From contig DATJIW010000047.1 in the NCBI GenBank assembly GCA_035492775.1, positions 26,296-90,295 on the forward strand: a stretch of DNA of 64,000 bases, written 5' to 3'. Below the pieces are notes generated by a model. That model made no database searches. It had not been told where the DNA came from and was given only the letters and a program-made list of their open reading frames with translations. The position numbers and the translations under genes were made by a program. Origin of the DNA: DATJFQ01 sp035492775. GTDB lineage: Bacteria > Acidobacteriota > Vicinamibacteria > Vicinamibacterales > 2-12-FULL-66-21. This document shows positions 50,788-60,154 of this stretch, in pieces. Positions within the stretch are counted from its first letter, which is position 1; each line of letters opens with the position of its first letter.

Positions 50788-52095
50788 ATGGACATTCCCT
50801 TCACGAAGCACACACTCGCCAACGGGCTCGACGTCATCGTCCACGAGGACCACGCGGTGCCGATCGTCGCCGTGAACGTCTGGTATCACGTCGGCTCGAA
50901 GGATGAGGTGCCCGGCCGCACCGGTTTTGCTCATCTGTTCGAGCACCTGATGTTCGAAGGATCCGAGCACCATGACGCGGGGTATTTCCAGCCGCTCCAG
51001 GCGGCGGGGGCGTCGCTGAACGGTTCGACGAACGCCGATCGTACGAACTACTGGGAGGTCGTACCGTCGAACGCGGTGGACCTGGCGCTGTGGATGGAAT
51101 CCGATCGCATGGGCTTTCTGCTGCCCGCGTTGACCGATGCGAAGTTCGAAAATCAGCGCGACGTCGTACTCAACGAACGGCGGCAGAACTACGAGAACCG
51201 CCCCTACGGTCTGGCCGGAATGGCCATCGTCAGCGCGCTCTACCCCGCCGATCACCCGTACCACTGGCTGACGATCGGCGCCGCCGAGGACATCACCGCC
51301 GCACGCATCGACGACGTCCGCGCGTTCTTTTCGACCTATTACCACCCGGGCAACGCCTCGCTCGCGCTCGCGGGTGATATCGATACGGCCGCGGCGATAC
51401 GGCTTGCCGACAAGTACTTCGGCGAGATCCCCGGGCGCGGCCGGGCGCCCAGGGTGGTCGTGCCCGAGCCGACGCGATCCGGCGAAAGCCGGCTGGTGCT
51501 CGAAGACCGGGTCGAGCTGCCGCGTGTGTATTTCGCATGGCCTTCGCCGTCTCTGTTTGCGGACGACGACGCGGAGCTCGATCTCGTTGGCGACGTGCTC
51601 GCGAACGGCAAGACGTCGCGCCTCTACAAAGCGCTGGTGTACGAGCAGCGGATTGCAACCGAAGTCGCGGCCTCGCAGAATTCGCGCGAGCTGGGAAGCT
51701 TCTTTCAGGTCGTGGCCACCGCCGCACCCGGACGGACGCTGGCCGAAGTCGAGCGCGCAATTACGCGCGAATTGACGCGGTTTTCAGAAACCGGACCGAC
51801 CGCTTCGGAGATTGAACGCTGCCTTGCGCAGGCGGAGTCGCACTTCCTCGCGCGCCTGCAGACTGTCGGCGGGTTTGGCGGAAAGTCCGATCAGCTCAAC
51901 GCGTACAACATCTATCTCGGAAATCCAGGGTTCTTCTCGAACGATCTGGAGCGCTACCGGCGCGCCAGCGCTGAAGGGCTGCGCCGCGCTGCGGCTCGCT
52001 GGCTGTCGCCCGAGGCTCGGGTGGTGCTCAGCGTGGTGCCGAAAGGCCGGCTTGCGCTCGCGCTCGAGCACTCGTCGCCGGTGACGGTGTCGTGA
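50788..52095 (+). CDS. M16 family zinc metallopeptidase (active subunit), second copy
   Basis: 435 residues. Zinc motif HLFEH at 49-53 (H49, E52, H53) and the distal glutamate in VVLNERR near residue 130. Distinct in sequence from the M16 peptidase at 2.6 kb. Overlaps by TGATG the next gene, its zinc-less partner. Such pairs are often anchored to or exported across the inner membrane, but no clear signal peptide is seen. Confidence 0.9.
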   Translation: MDIPFTKHTLANGLDVIVHEDHAVPIVAVNVWYHVGSKDEVPGRTGFAHLFEHLMFEGSEHHDAGYFQPLQAAGASLNGSTNADRTNYWEVVPSNAVDLALWMESDRMGFLLPALTDAKFENQRDVVLNERRQNYENRPYGLAGMAIVSALYPADHPYHWLTIGAAEDITAARIDDVRAFFSTYYHPGNASLALAGDIDTAAAIRLADKYFGEIPGRGRAPRVVVPEPTRSGESRLVLEDRVELPRVYFAWPSPSLFADDDAELDLVGDVLANGKTSRLYKALVYEQRIATEVAASQNSRELGSFFQVVATAAPGRTLAEVERAITRELTRFSETGPTASEIERCLAQAESHFLARLQTVGGFGGKSDQLNAYNIYLGNPGFFSNDLERYRRASAEGLRRAAARWLSPEARVVLSVVPKGRLALALEHSSPVTVS

Positions 52096-53462
52096 TGGCG
52101 GTCGATCGCAGCCGGCTGCCAGGCCTCGGCCCCGAACCTCCGTTCCGTTTTCCGCAGATCCGCCGCCGTTCCCTTGCGAACGGCCTTCGTGTCTGGACCG
52201 TCGAACACCGGCAAGTGCCGCTCGTGAGCGTCCTGGTGCTCGCGGCGTCTGGCGCCGCCTCCGACCCCCCGGATCGTCCCGGCCTGGCGGCGATCGCCGC
52301 CGACATGCTCGACGAGGGATGCGGCGATCGCTCTGCCCTCGACGTCTACGACACGCTCGGCCGCCTCGGCGCGCAGATCGACACCGACGTCGGCCACGAC
52401 GCCACCGTGATCGGGCTGACGAGCCTTGCGCGCTTCCTGCCGCAGGCGCTCTCGCTCGTTGCGGACATGGTGATGCGCCCTCGGTTCGAACAGCGCGACT
52501 TCGATCGCGTTCGCGATCTTCGCCTGAACCGGCTGCTCCAGTATCGCGATTCGCCGCCGGTGCTCGCCGATCGCGCGTTCGCGGAGCTGCTCTATCGCAA
52601 CCATCCGTACGGACACCTGCCCATCGGCACTGAGGGATCGCTTCGTGCCATCACGGTCCGCGACGTCGTGCGCTTCCACGCACGTGCGTTCAGGCCCGAT
52701 CAGACGACGGTGATCGTCGTCGGCGACGGTGTTCACGATGAGTTGGCCGACGCGGTGTCGCGCGCGTTCGAAGGATGGCGCCCGGCGGGAGAATCGGAGC
52801 CGCTCGCGGATCCGGACGCTTTCGCGAAGCCGTTGCCGCCGGCGCATCGCCTCGCGGTGGTGCACCGGCCGTCGGCCGCGCAATCCGAGCTGAGAATCGG
52901 CCACGTGGCGCTCCCGCGCCGCACGCCGGACTATCACGCGTGCGTCGCGCTGAACATGGTGCTCGGGGGTCAGTTCGTCAGCCGGATCAATATGAATCTG
53001 CGCCAGGACAAGGGCTACACCTACGGCGCGCGCACGGCGTTCGAGTTCCGCCGCGCGCCCGGCCCGTTTGCGATGCATGCAAGCGTGCAGGCCGACGCGA
53101 CCGCCGCTGCGATCCGCGAAACGTTCGTGGAACTTCGCGCGATCCGGACCGACCGTCCCGTGACTGACGAAGAACTGGCTGCGGGCCGCGCCGTGCTCAC
53201 GCGCGGTTACCCGAGGAACTTCGAGACATCGGACCAGATCATGCGCGCGGCCGCGCAGCTGTCGCTTTACGGCCTGCCGGACGACTACTTCTCGACGTTC
53301 GTTCCGGCCGTGCTCTCGCTGACACCGGCCGATCTCTCGCGCGCCACGCAGCATCTGGATCCGGCCCGCATGGCGGTGGTCGTCGTCGGTGATCGCGAGA
53401 AAATCGCGCCGTCACTCGCGTCGCTCGAGCTCGGGGATGCTTCGGAGGTGGCGATCGGGTGA
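52095..53462 (+). CDS. M16 family inactive partner, second copy
   Basis: 455 residues. M16 fold without HxxEH: the aligned segment reads GLAAIAADMLDEG. The C-terminal GGQFVSRINMNLRQDKGYTYGA block (split here into GGQFVSRINMNLRQ and DKGYTYGA) is the R/Y region that contacts substrate in family members. Coupled to the active subunit and followed 4 nt later by an alcohol dehydrogenase gene. Confidence 0.88.
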   Translation: MAVDRSRLPGLGPEPPFRFPQIRRRSLANGLRVWTVEHRQVPLVSVLVLAASGAASDPPDRPGLAAIAADMLDEGCGDRSALDVYDTLGRLGAQIDTDVGHDATVIGLTSLARFLPQALSLVADMVMRPRFEQRDFDRVRDLRLNRLLQYRDSPPVLADRAFAELLYRNHPYGHLPIGTEGSLRAITVRDVVRFHARAFRPDQTTVIVVGDGVHDELADAVSRAFEGWRPAGESEPLADPDAFAKPLPPAHRLAVVHRPSAAQSELRIGHVALPRRTPDYHACVALNMVLGGQFVSRINMNLRQDKGYTYGARTAFEFRRAPGPFAMHASVQADATAAAIRETFVELRAIRTDRPVTDEELAAGRAVLTRGYPRNFETSDQIMRAAAQLSLYGLPDDYFSTFVPAVLSLTPADLSRATQHLDPARMAVVVVGDREKIAPSLASLELGDASEVAIG

Positions 53463-53466
53463 CGCG

Positions 53467-54480
53467 ATGAAGGCGGTGCGCTTTCACGAGCACGGCGGCG
53501 TCGACGTGCTGCGCCATGAGGACGCGCCCGATCCTCGCGCGACGCCCGGCTGGGCGATCGTCCGCGTGCGCGCGTGTGCGCTCAACCACCTGGACCTGTG
53601 GGAGCGCCGCGGCATCGAACGCGTGCCGCTGCCGCTGCCGCATATTTCCGGATCCGACGTCGCGGGAGAGGTCGTCGAGAGCACGACCATGGCGCGCGGG
53701 ACGCGCGTGATGTTACAGCCAGGGTTGCGCTGCGGCGCATGTGCGCCCTGTCGTTCGGGCCGCGATAACTTCTGCGTGAAGTACGACGTGCTCGGGCTGC
53801 AATCAGATGGCGGATATGCCGAGCTCGTCCGAATCCCCGAAGAAAACCTGATCCCGATTCCCGATGCGATTTCGTTCGTCGACGCGGCGGCCTTTCCGCT
53901 CGTATTTCTGACCGCCTGGCACATGCTCGTCGGCAGGGCCGCGCTGCGTGAGGGAGAGACAGTCCTGGTGCTCGCGGGTGCCAGCGGTGTCGGGCAGGCG
54001 GCCATACAGATCGCGCGGCATTTCGGCGCTCGCGTGTTCGTGACGTCAGCGCCCGAGAAGGCGGATCGATGCCGGAAACTCGGAGCCGAGCTGGTCTTCG
54101 ACCACTACTCGGGCGATTTCGCCCGCGATGTCCGGCGGGCGACATCGGGCCGGGGAGTCGATGTCGTCATCGAGCACGTCGGTGAAGCGACGTGGGATCG
54201 AAGCGTGCGGTCCCTGGCGAACGGGGGCCGGCTCGTCACGTGCGGTGCGACTACAGGTCCGCTAGCCGCCGTCGACCTGCGGCACTTGTTCGGGCGTCAA
54301 CTGTCCCTTCTGGGATCGTACATGGGCACCTTCGCCGATCTCCGGCAAGCGGCGCGCCCGTTCTTCGAAGGCGCGATCCGCCCCGTGATCGACGAAGTGC
54401 TGCCGTTGTCGCGCGCGGCGGACGCGCAGCGCCGGCTCGAAGACAAGAAACAGTTCGGAAAACTGGTGCTGGAGCCCTAG
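53467..54480 (+). CDS. Zinc-type alcohol dehydrogenase/quinone oxidoreductase
   Basis: 337 residues, medium-chain dehydrogenase fold. The structural-zinc cysteines are in RCGACAPCRSGRDNFC and the NAD(P) loop is LAGASGVGQAAIQIA. The catalytic zinc Cys is replaced in the first block (CALNHLDLWERRG), as in zinc-lacking quinone-reductase-like members, so the substrate is open. Likely co-transcribed with the M16 pair. Confidence 0.87.
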   Translation: MKAVRFHEHGGVDVLRHEDAPDPRATPGWAIVRVRACALNHLDLWERRGIERVPLPLPHISGSDVAGEVVESTTMARGTRVMLQPGLRCGACAPCRSGRDNFCVKYDVLGLQSDGGYAELVRIPEENLIPIPDAISFVDAAAFPLVFLTAWHMLVGRAALREGETVLVLAGASGVGQAAIQIARHFGARVFVTSAPEKADRCRKLGAELVFDHYSGDFARDVRRATSGRGVDVVIEHVGEATWDRSVRSLANGGRLVTCGATTGPLAAVDLRHLFGRQLSLLGSYMGTFADLRQAARPFFEGAIRPVIDEVLPLSRAADAQRRLEDKKQFGKLVLEP

Positions 54481-54482
54481 GC

Positions 54483-54686
54483 TCAGAGGTACTTCAACAC
54501 GCCTTCGAGCGCGTTGTAGAGCACGCCGGCGAGCGCCTTCACGATCGGAGACACTTCCCCCTGAGCGACGGCGTCCGCGACGGTGACAGGCTGCGTCAGG
54601 ATCAGCCAGATGGTCGCTGCTGACAGTGCGGCCGCCGCGACGCCGACGATTCCGGCCACGCTCAGGCTGACTCGCGTGAAGCTCAT
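54483..54686 (-). CDS. Small single-helix membrane protein
   Basis: 67 residues with one hydrophobic helix (about 8-31) and a short amphipathic C-terminal helix (SPIVKALAGVLYNALEGVLKYL). No recognised family; possibly a membrane peptide or subunit. Convergent with the dehydrogenase gene, whose stop is 2 nt away. Confidence 0.5.
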   Translation of the reverse strand: MSFTRVSLSVAGIVGVAAAALSAATIWLILTQPVTVADAVAQGEVSPIVKALAGVLYNALEGVLKYL

Positions 54687-54835
54687 ATGGGGTGTCCGCC
54701 CCGGCTGAAGCGATGACGGACCAGCGGACCCAGCATACAACCGGGGCGCCTGCATCTTCCAGTTGGACGTGCTGCGCCACGGCAGAGTTCCTGACCCGTT
54801 CGCCGCGCGGCGCGAACTCCCGCGTTACAGCGGCT

Positions 54836-55846
54836 TTACAGGCTGCGGCTCAGGAATCGGCAGAGCGTGAAGCCGTCCATCCATTTGAACGGTGTGACGC
54901 CGGTGCTGTAGTGACCGCATGGCAGCACCGCGACGTCGTGCGCGATCCCACGCCGCTGGAACTCGCGCACCAGCATCCGTGAGAGGTCGACCGGAAACGT
55001 GAGATCGTACCGCGCGTAGACGAGCAGCACCTGGCGACCGCGCATTCGTTCGAGGAATGGCAACGGGCTGATGGGCAGCCATATCCGCCGCAGTTCGTCC
55101 AGCGAGACGCGGCCCTCGAAGCTTTCCCGCACATGGCGCGTCGAGAGACCCCGCCAGACGACGTCCCCGAAATATGGCGACACGTGATTCAGCGCGGCCG
55201 CGCGCACGAGCGGCTCGTGTGCAGCGGTGAGCATGGAGAGGCACGAACCGAGGCTGGTGCCGAGGATGCCGATCGATTCGTATCCCTGGTCGTGCAGCCA
55301 GAGCACCGCGCGGCGCGCATCGAGTACTGCCTGGCGGCATACCTGGATAGTGCGCCCGATGTTCGCGCTGACGATGTAGTCGGCGCGCGTCAATTCGCGC
55401 GGCATCCGCCGATCGTGATACGGGAGGCTCAGGCGCAGCGCACTGATGCCGAACCGGTTCAGCAGGCGACAGAGGCCGATGTGTCCCCCCGCGTCCGCGT
55501 TCCACTGCGGGAGCACGACGACGGCGCGGCGGCGGCCGCGCGGCGACGGGTCAGGAAAGAAGCGCGCAGCGACGGTGTTGTTCTCGGCATGCGGCGTCTC
55601 GACCGCGCTGGTGAACGTCAGCCAGCCGTCGGTCAGGGCGGCGTCCGCCGCGGGCGTGACGGCGTAGAAGCTCTCGCTCTCGCGAACCGTTCGCTCTGCC
55701 CAGTGCTGAAGCCCTGCCGAAGAAGGACCACCCGGAATCGCCTGGTCGTCCAGCCAGTCGAGACCCCATTCGAACGGACGCACGACGCGGTTGGTTGCGG
55801 CGGACGCGAGCCGGCGTTCCCAGCGGTGAAAAGCCCGTGCGATCAC
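54836..55846 (-). CDS. Alpha/beta hydrolase (ABHD18/DUF2048-like)
   Basis: 336 residues. Alpha/beta-hydrolase core with nucleophile elbow GILGTSLGSCLS, preceding strand RAVVVLPQWNADAGGH and a late His in LPCGHYSTGVTPFKW. Resembles the uncharacterised ABHD18 group. No signal peptide. GTG start. Separated by 3 nt from the rhodanese gene, so likely co-transcribed. Confidence 0.8.
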   Translation of the reverse strand: MIARAFHRWERRLASAATNRVVRPFEWGLDWLDDQAIPGGPSSAGLQHWAERTVRESESFYAVTPAADAALTDGWLTFTSAVETPHAENNTVAARFFPDPSPRGRRRAVVVLPQWNADAGGHIGLCRLLNRFGISALRLSLPYHDRRMPRELTRADYIVSANIGRTIQVCRQAVLDARRAVLWLHDQGYESIGILGTSLGSCLSMLTAAHEPLVRAAALNHVSPYFGDVVWRGLSTRHVRESFEGRVSLDELRRIWLPISPLPFLERMRGRQVLLVYARYDLTFPVDLSRMLVREFQRRGIAHDVAVLPCGHYSTGVTPFKWMDGFTLCRFLSRSL

Positions 55847-55849
55847 CCG

Positions 55850-56278
55850 TCAGTGCGCCTCCGCCGTCTTCCGGAGCATCGATGCGTAGTCGTGCCCGTC
55901 GCCGGCCGTCCGTTCGATTGGGAGCCTTGCCTGGATCCAGCCGACGTCTCCCATGGGTGAGCCACCGAATCCGCCGAGCACGTTCGTCAGATTCGTGAAG
56001 CCCGCGGCTTCCAGGGCTTCGCAGGCCTGAACCGAGCGGATGCCCGCCTGACAGCCGATGAGCAGGGGCGACTCAGGAGTGAAATTCTTCCGCATCACCG
56101 CGACGAAGTCGGCGTTCGGCCGCATTTGCCGTGTCGCCGCGTCGACATCGAACAGCGGGACGTTGGCGGCACCGGCGGGATGCCCCTGGTCGAATTCCAC
56201 GACCGAACGGACGTCGACGTAGGGGTCACCGGACTGCTGTCGCTGATGAGCCTGTTGGACGGTCGCGTGTTTGATCAT
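55850..56278 (-). CDS. Rhodanese-like protein
   Basis: 142 residues, a single rhodanese domain. Catalytic Cys in LLIGCQAGIRSVQA; also DPYVDVRSVVEFDQGHPAGAANVP typical of the N side. Transfers sulfane sulfur or acts as a thiol sensor. The start was placed at MIKHATV (56278); upstream residues do not align with the fold. Confidence 0.88.
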   Translation of the reverse strand: MIKHATVQQAHQRQQSGDPYVDVRSVVEFDQGHPAGAANVPLFDVDAATRQMRPNADFVAVMRKNFTPESPLLIGCQAGIRSVQACEALEAAGFTNLTNVLGGFGGSPMGDVGWIQARLPIERTAGDGHDYASMLRKTAEAH

Positions 56279-56301
56279 GGATCTTGCACCCACTCGACAT
56301 T

Positions 56302-56463
56302 ATGACGATTGAACAGCCGCCGAAACCCGAGCTGCCGCGGGGGCCTGACGTGATCAACAAGCCGCCTGACACGGAGGGTCCGTCGCCGGATCCAGCTGAT
56401 CCGAAACAGCCCGACCTTCAGCCTACCCCGCCGCCGACGGATCCCGAGCCCCCCGTGATTTGA
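56302..56463 (+). CDS. Possible Pro-rich small protein, 53 aa
   Basis: 53 residues, more than one third proline with Asp/Glu/Lys (for example PPKPELPRGPDVINK and PTPPPTDPEPPVI). Sits head-to-head with the rhodanese gene, 23 bp between starts, and its last 46 bases are antisense to the amidase 3' end. No Shine-Dalgarno or clear -10. Could be a real disordered protein or a chance ORF. Confidence 0.35.
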   Translation: MTIEQPPKPELPRGPDVINKPPDTEGPSPDPADPKQPDLQPTPPPTDPEPPVI

Positions 56464-57794
56464 GCCTCCACTGCGGCAGCGACGTCGAGCAGCCGTTGCG
56501 TTCCGCCACGATGTCCGACGAGCTGAACGCTTCTCGGAAAGCCATCCTGCCCGACGCCGCACGGCAGCGCGATCGCAGGATGGCCGCTGATATCGAACAG
56601 CTGCGTCAGTCTCAGCATGATCGCGCGCACCGGTTCTGCCGCCCCGTCGATCTTCACGGTACTGTCGCCGATCCGCGGCGCGCCGATGGCCAAGGCCGGA
56701 AGGAAGAGCGCATCGAGGCCTTCGAGCGCGCGGTCGACCTGTCGCCGCAGCACTTCACGGGCCTGCATCGCGCGCAGATAGTCTTCCGCGAGCACATACC
56801 GGCCCAACTCGATCCGGCGCCGCACGCCGGGCGAATACTTGTCGGCCTGGCTGGCGAGCAGCGGCGCGTGATACCACGCCGACTCCGGCAGACCGATGTG
56901 CAGGTACACCTCGGGCGTGCGTTCCGCGAGCGGGATGTCCACCGCGCTGATCGAATGGCCCGCGGCTGCAAGCGTCGAGCGCGCACGCTCGAACAGCGTC
57001 CGGACATCGTCGTCCAGCTTCTCGAAAAAATACCCGCCCGGTACACCAAGCCACGCTGGACGTCTCGGTCGCGCGCCCGCGTCCGGCGCGACCTCGCCGT
57101 CGCGCATCGCCAGAAACAACACCGAGCAATCCTGAACCGTCCGCGCCAGCGGTCCGATGTGGTCGAGTGTCGCGCTCAACGGGACGGTCTCCTCGCACGA
57201 GATCTCGCCGTACGTCGGCTTCAGTCCGACAATGCCGCAGACGGCGGCCGGAATCCGGATGGAGCCGCCGGTGTCGGTCCCGAGCGCGCCAAGCGCCATG
57301 CCCTCGACGATGGACACGGCGGCGCCGCCGCTGGAACCGCCGGGGCTTCGCGACGGATCCTGCGGATGACGGACCGCGCCGAACGCCGTCTCGTCGCTGG
57401 TGGTCCCATATGCGAACTCGTGCAGGTTCGTTTTGCCGATCACGATCGCGCCCGCCCGGCGCAGGTTTCTCACGACTGGCGCATCGTGGATCGGATGTCG
57501 CGGCGCGACGGCGGAGCCGGAGGTCGTCGGTGTGCCGGCGACGTCGACGAGATCCTTGATGGAGACGGGAATGCCGTGCAGCGCCCCGCGGTAGTGTCCT
57601 TTGGCGATCTCGGCGTCCGCGCGCCCGGCATCAGCACGTGCGCTGTCACCCATGACGGTGATGAACGCGCGCAAGGTGTCGTTTCGCGCGGCGATCCGCT
57701 CGAGGCACATGGACGTGAGCTCGAGAGACGTCAGCTCGCGCGACTGCAGCAGGGCAGAGGCGTGACGGAGATCGGTCGGGAGTGAGCGCGCCAT
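56418..57794 (-). CDS. Amidase-signature family hydrolase
   Basis: 458 residues. Ser-cisSer-Lys triad: Lys in GIPVSIKDLVD, cis-Ser in SPGGSSGGAAVS and nucleophile Ser in TDTGGSIRIPAA. Resembles GatA-type or other amidases, but no gatB/gatC is near, so a stand-alone amidase is preferred. The end GGSGSVGGGVG is a low-complexity tail. ATG one base after the stop of the 61-aa gene. Confidence 0.85.
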   Translation of the reverse strand: MARSLPTDLRHASALLQSRELTSLELTSMCLERIAARNDTLRAFITVMGDSARADAGRADAEIAKGHYRGALHGIPVSIKDLVDVAGTPTTSGSAVAPRHPIHDAPVVRNLRRAGAIVIGKTNLHEFAYGTTSDETAFGAVRHPQDPSRSPGGSSGGAAVSIVEGMALGALGTDTGGSIRIPAAVCGIVGLKPTYGEISCEETVPLSATLDHIGPLARTVQDCSVLFLAMRDGEVAPDAGARPRRPAWLGVPGGYFFEKLDDDVRTLFERARSTLAAAGHSISAVDIPLAERTPEVYLHIGLPESAWYHAPLLASQADKYSPGVRRRIELGRYVLAEDYLRAMQAREVLRRQVDRALEGLDALFLPALAIGAPRIGDSTVKIDGAAEPVRAIMLRLTQLFDISGHPAIALPCGVGQDGFPRSVQLVGHRGGTQRLLDVAAAVEAQITGGSGSVGGGVG

Positions 57795-57980
57795 CTAGAC
57801 GGCGTGCGATGACGGTGTGTCGGCGTCGTCGGTGCCGGCAGCCGGGTGGGCGAACGCCGAGTCGGCGTCGCGAAGCGACTGCATCGCACGCGCGAGCGAT
57901 TCGAGGAGCGGTTTCAACTCGGCCAGCCCGCGGCGGTCGGCGTCGGCGCATGCCGCTTCGAGCCACGCTTGAACGGTCAT
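57795..57980 (-). CDS. Small hypothetical protein, 61 aa
   Basis: 61 residues, mostly helix (VQAWLEAACADADRRGLAEL, KPLLESLARAMQSLRDAD) with a disordered C-terminus. Overlaps by one base the stop of the beta-barrel gene and abuts the amidase start, so it is translated between them. Consistent placement supports it as a real gene. Confidence 0.6.
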   Translation of the reverse strand: MTVQAWLEAACADADRRGLAELKPLLESLARAMQSLRDADSAFAHPAAGTDDADTPSSHAV

Positions 57981-58681
57981 CAGAAGGTGAGCGTCCCGCG
58001 GACGCTGATCGGAAGGTTGAATACCTGGTGCGCGACGGGAGTACTGAATCGATTGACAACGAACTTGAACGCGATGTCGACGCCGAACGGGCCGGCGGCG
58101 AGCCCGCCTCCGCCCTCGGCGAAGTAGCGGGTCCCGTTCATCTGGTCGGTGTGCGCGCGGCCGATTCCGCCGAGCACGAATGCGTGGCTTCCGAGTCCCC
58201 ACCCGGGCGCGCGGTCGCTCACGTCGATGCCGGCCGCGACGTCCGTCGCATGGCCGTTCGTGAGCTCGTAGCTCGGGACCGGTGCAGGACCGTCGAACGT
58301 TGCGCGGATCGTCGGCATCTGCTCGATGCTGCCGCGGACGGCGAGGGTTGGTCCTTCCGACGAGCCGAATGGGTAGACCGTCACGCCAAGGCCCTGGGCG
58401 CGATGTGTGAACTCGCTGACGGTCACGTGCGTCAATCCGTCGCGCGTCTGGTACTGATAAGACTCGAGGTGCACCTCACGGACCGGCTGACCGAGCAGAT
58501 CGCTCAATGGATGTTGCTCGAAGCCGTAAGGCTGCACGTACAGCCAGTCGTAACTGATCGACACGAAGTGCGGACGCGCTTTTCGTGCGTGCGACGCCGT
58601 TTGCGCGGCGACCGGAGACGCAGCCGCAAGAAGCGTTGCCGCCGCGAACCCGCATGCCAGAACGGCCGATTGAAAGCGCAT
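57980..58681 (-). CDS. Outer-membrane beta-barrel protein, second copy
   Basis: 233 residues. Signal peptide 1-26 (VAAQ). Repeated beta strands (HFVSISYDWLYVQPYGFEQH, LESYQYQTRDGLTHVTVSEF, AFVLGGIGRAHTD) and terminal Phe (RGTLTF). First gene of an operon with the 61-aa gene and amidase. Divergent from pyk with 36 bp between starts. Confidence 0.72.
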   Translation of the reverse strand: MRFQSAVLACGFAAATLLAAASPVAAQTASHARKARPHFVSISYDWLYVQPYGFEQHPLSDLLGQPVREVHLESYQYQTRDGLTHVTVSEFTHRAQGLGVTVYPFGSSEGPTLAVRGSIEQMPTIRATFDGPAPVPSYELTNGHATDVAAGIDVSDRAPGWGLGSHAFVLGGIGRAHTDQMNGTRYFAEGGGGLAAGPFGVDIAFKFVVNRFSTPVAHQVFNLPISVRGTLTF

Positions 58682-58717
58682 CGATCACAGGATAACGTAA
58701 GCGGTGAACGAGGTCGA

Positions 58718-60151
58718 TTGCCCCTGACGCGTCACACGAAGATCATCGCGACGGTAGGGCCCGCGAGTTCCGCGCCGCCGATCATCGACGCGCTGATCGC
58801 GGCCGGAGTCGACGTGTTCCGCCTGAACTTCTCGCACGGCACGTACGAGAGCCACGCCTCCTTATTTGCCGGCATTCGCGCGGCAGCGGCACGCGCGGGG
58901 CGTCACGTCGCGATCCTGCAGGATCTCAGCGGCCCCAAGATCCGCACCGGCACGCTCCAGGGCGGAACCGTCGAACTCGTCAACGGCGAAGCGCTGCGGA
59001 TAGCGGCAGGAACCGGCACCGGGACCACCCGCCGGATCTTCACCACCTACGCACCGATCGTCACGTCGGCGCGCGCCGGCGATCGCCTCCTGCTGGACGA
59101 CGGCCGAATCGAACTGCGCGTGACCGGCACGGCAGACGGCGACCTGGTGACGATGGTCGTGGATGGCGGCGTACTCGGCGAGCACAAGGGCATCAATGCC
59201 CCAGGCGTCGATCTTCCGTCGGGCGCGCTCACCGAGAAGGACGCGAAGGATCTCCGGTTCGGGATCGAGTTGGGCGTCGACCTCGTCGCCCTGTCGTTCG
59301 TGCAGACGCCGGACGACATCGCGGCGGCAAAGCGCATCCTCGCGGAATCGAACTCGCAGATTCCTGTGGTCGCCAAGATCGAACGGCCGCAGGCCGTCGA
59401 TCGGCTGGAGGAGATCCTGGCGGCGGCCGAGGCTGTCATGGTGGCCCGTGGCGACCTCGGTCTCGAGTGCCCGCTCGCGCAGATCCCCCGCATCCAGAAG
59501 CAAATCATCGCCCGCGCGCGTGCCCGCGGCCGTCCCGTCATTCTCGCGACGCAGGTGTTCGAATCGATGCGGAACGAGCCGCGACCCACACGGGCCGAGG
59601 TGAGCGACGCCGCCACGGCGGTCGACGAAGGGGCGGACGCGATCATGCTCGCCGGCGAAACGGCCGCCGGCGCGTATCCCGTTCGAGCGGTGCAGACGCT
59701 GGCGGCGGTGATCGACGATGCAGAAACGGCGGCACCGTCGATCGCGATCGCGGCCCTGGCTCACGGGTCTGGCGCCGGCGAGCTGGCGGCATCCGTTCTC
59801 GGCAGCCGCCACGGCGTAGCGATGTGCGAAGCCGCGGTGACGCTGGCGTCGAGCGGTCAGGCCGATGCCATCGTGGCGCTCACGCAGGAAGGCCGCACGG
59901 CGCGGCTGCTGTCGGCGCTCCGCCCCCGCGCCCCTGTCCTGGCGATCACGGAACACGATGCCGTCGCGCGCAGGCTCGCGATGGTCTGGGGCGTCACGCC
60001 GATGGTGGCGCACGGCTCGACGTTGACTGCGCTCGCGACAGCCCTGCGGGAACGCTGCGGGCTGGCACCGGGCGCAACGGTCGTGTTCATCAGTCTCAGC
60101 CCCGACCTGACCCTCGCCGACACGAACTTCCTGAACGTGCAGCGGATCTGA
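58718..60151 (+). CDS. pyk: Pyruvate kinase
   Basis: 477 residues from TTG at 58718, the full family length. Final step of glycolysis. TKIIATVGPASS, RLNFSHG, LQDLSGPKIRTG, VVAKIERPQAVDRLEEI, VARGDLGLE and MLAGETAAGAYP are the family blocks in order, and the C-terminal allosteric domain follows. GAGG lies just upstream of the TTG. Upstream codons run antisense through the beta-barrel gene and are not used. Followed at 3 nt by a permease. Confidence 0.95.
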   Translation: MPLTRHTKIIATVGPASSAPPIIDALIAAGVDVFRLNFSHGTYESHASLFAGIRAAAARAGRHVAILQDLSGPKIRTGTLQGGTVELVNGEALRIAAGTGTGTTRRIFTTYAPIVTSARAGDRLLLDDGRIELRVTGTADGDLVTMVVDGGVLGEHKGINAPGVDLPSGALTEKDAKDLRFGIELGVDLVALSFVQTPDDIAAAKRILAESNSQIPVVAKIERPQAVDRLEEILAAAEAVMVARGDLGLECPLAQIPRIQKQIIARARARGRPVILATQVFESMRNEPRPTRAEVSDAATAVDEGADAIMLAGETAAGAYPVRAVQTLAAVIDDAETAAPSIAIAALAHGSGAGELAASVLGSRHGVAMCEAAVTLASSGQADAIVALTQEGRTARLLSALRPRAPVLAITEHDAVARRLAMVWGVTPMVAHGSTLTALATALRERCGLAPGATVVFISLSPDLTLADTNFLNVQRI

Positions 60152-60154
60152 CCA

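Noticed and set aside
57782..58717. An N-terminal extension of pyruvate kinase to 57782
   Set aside because: It is antisense to the beta-barrel gene with its signal peptide; the enzyme is complete from the TTG at 58718.
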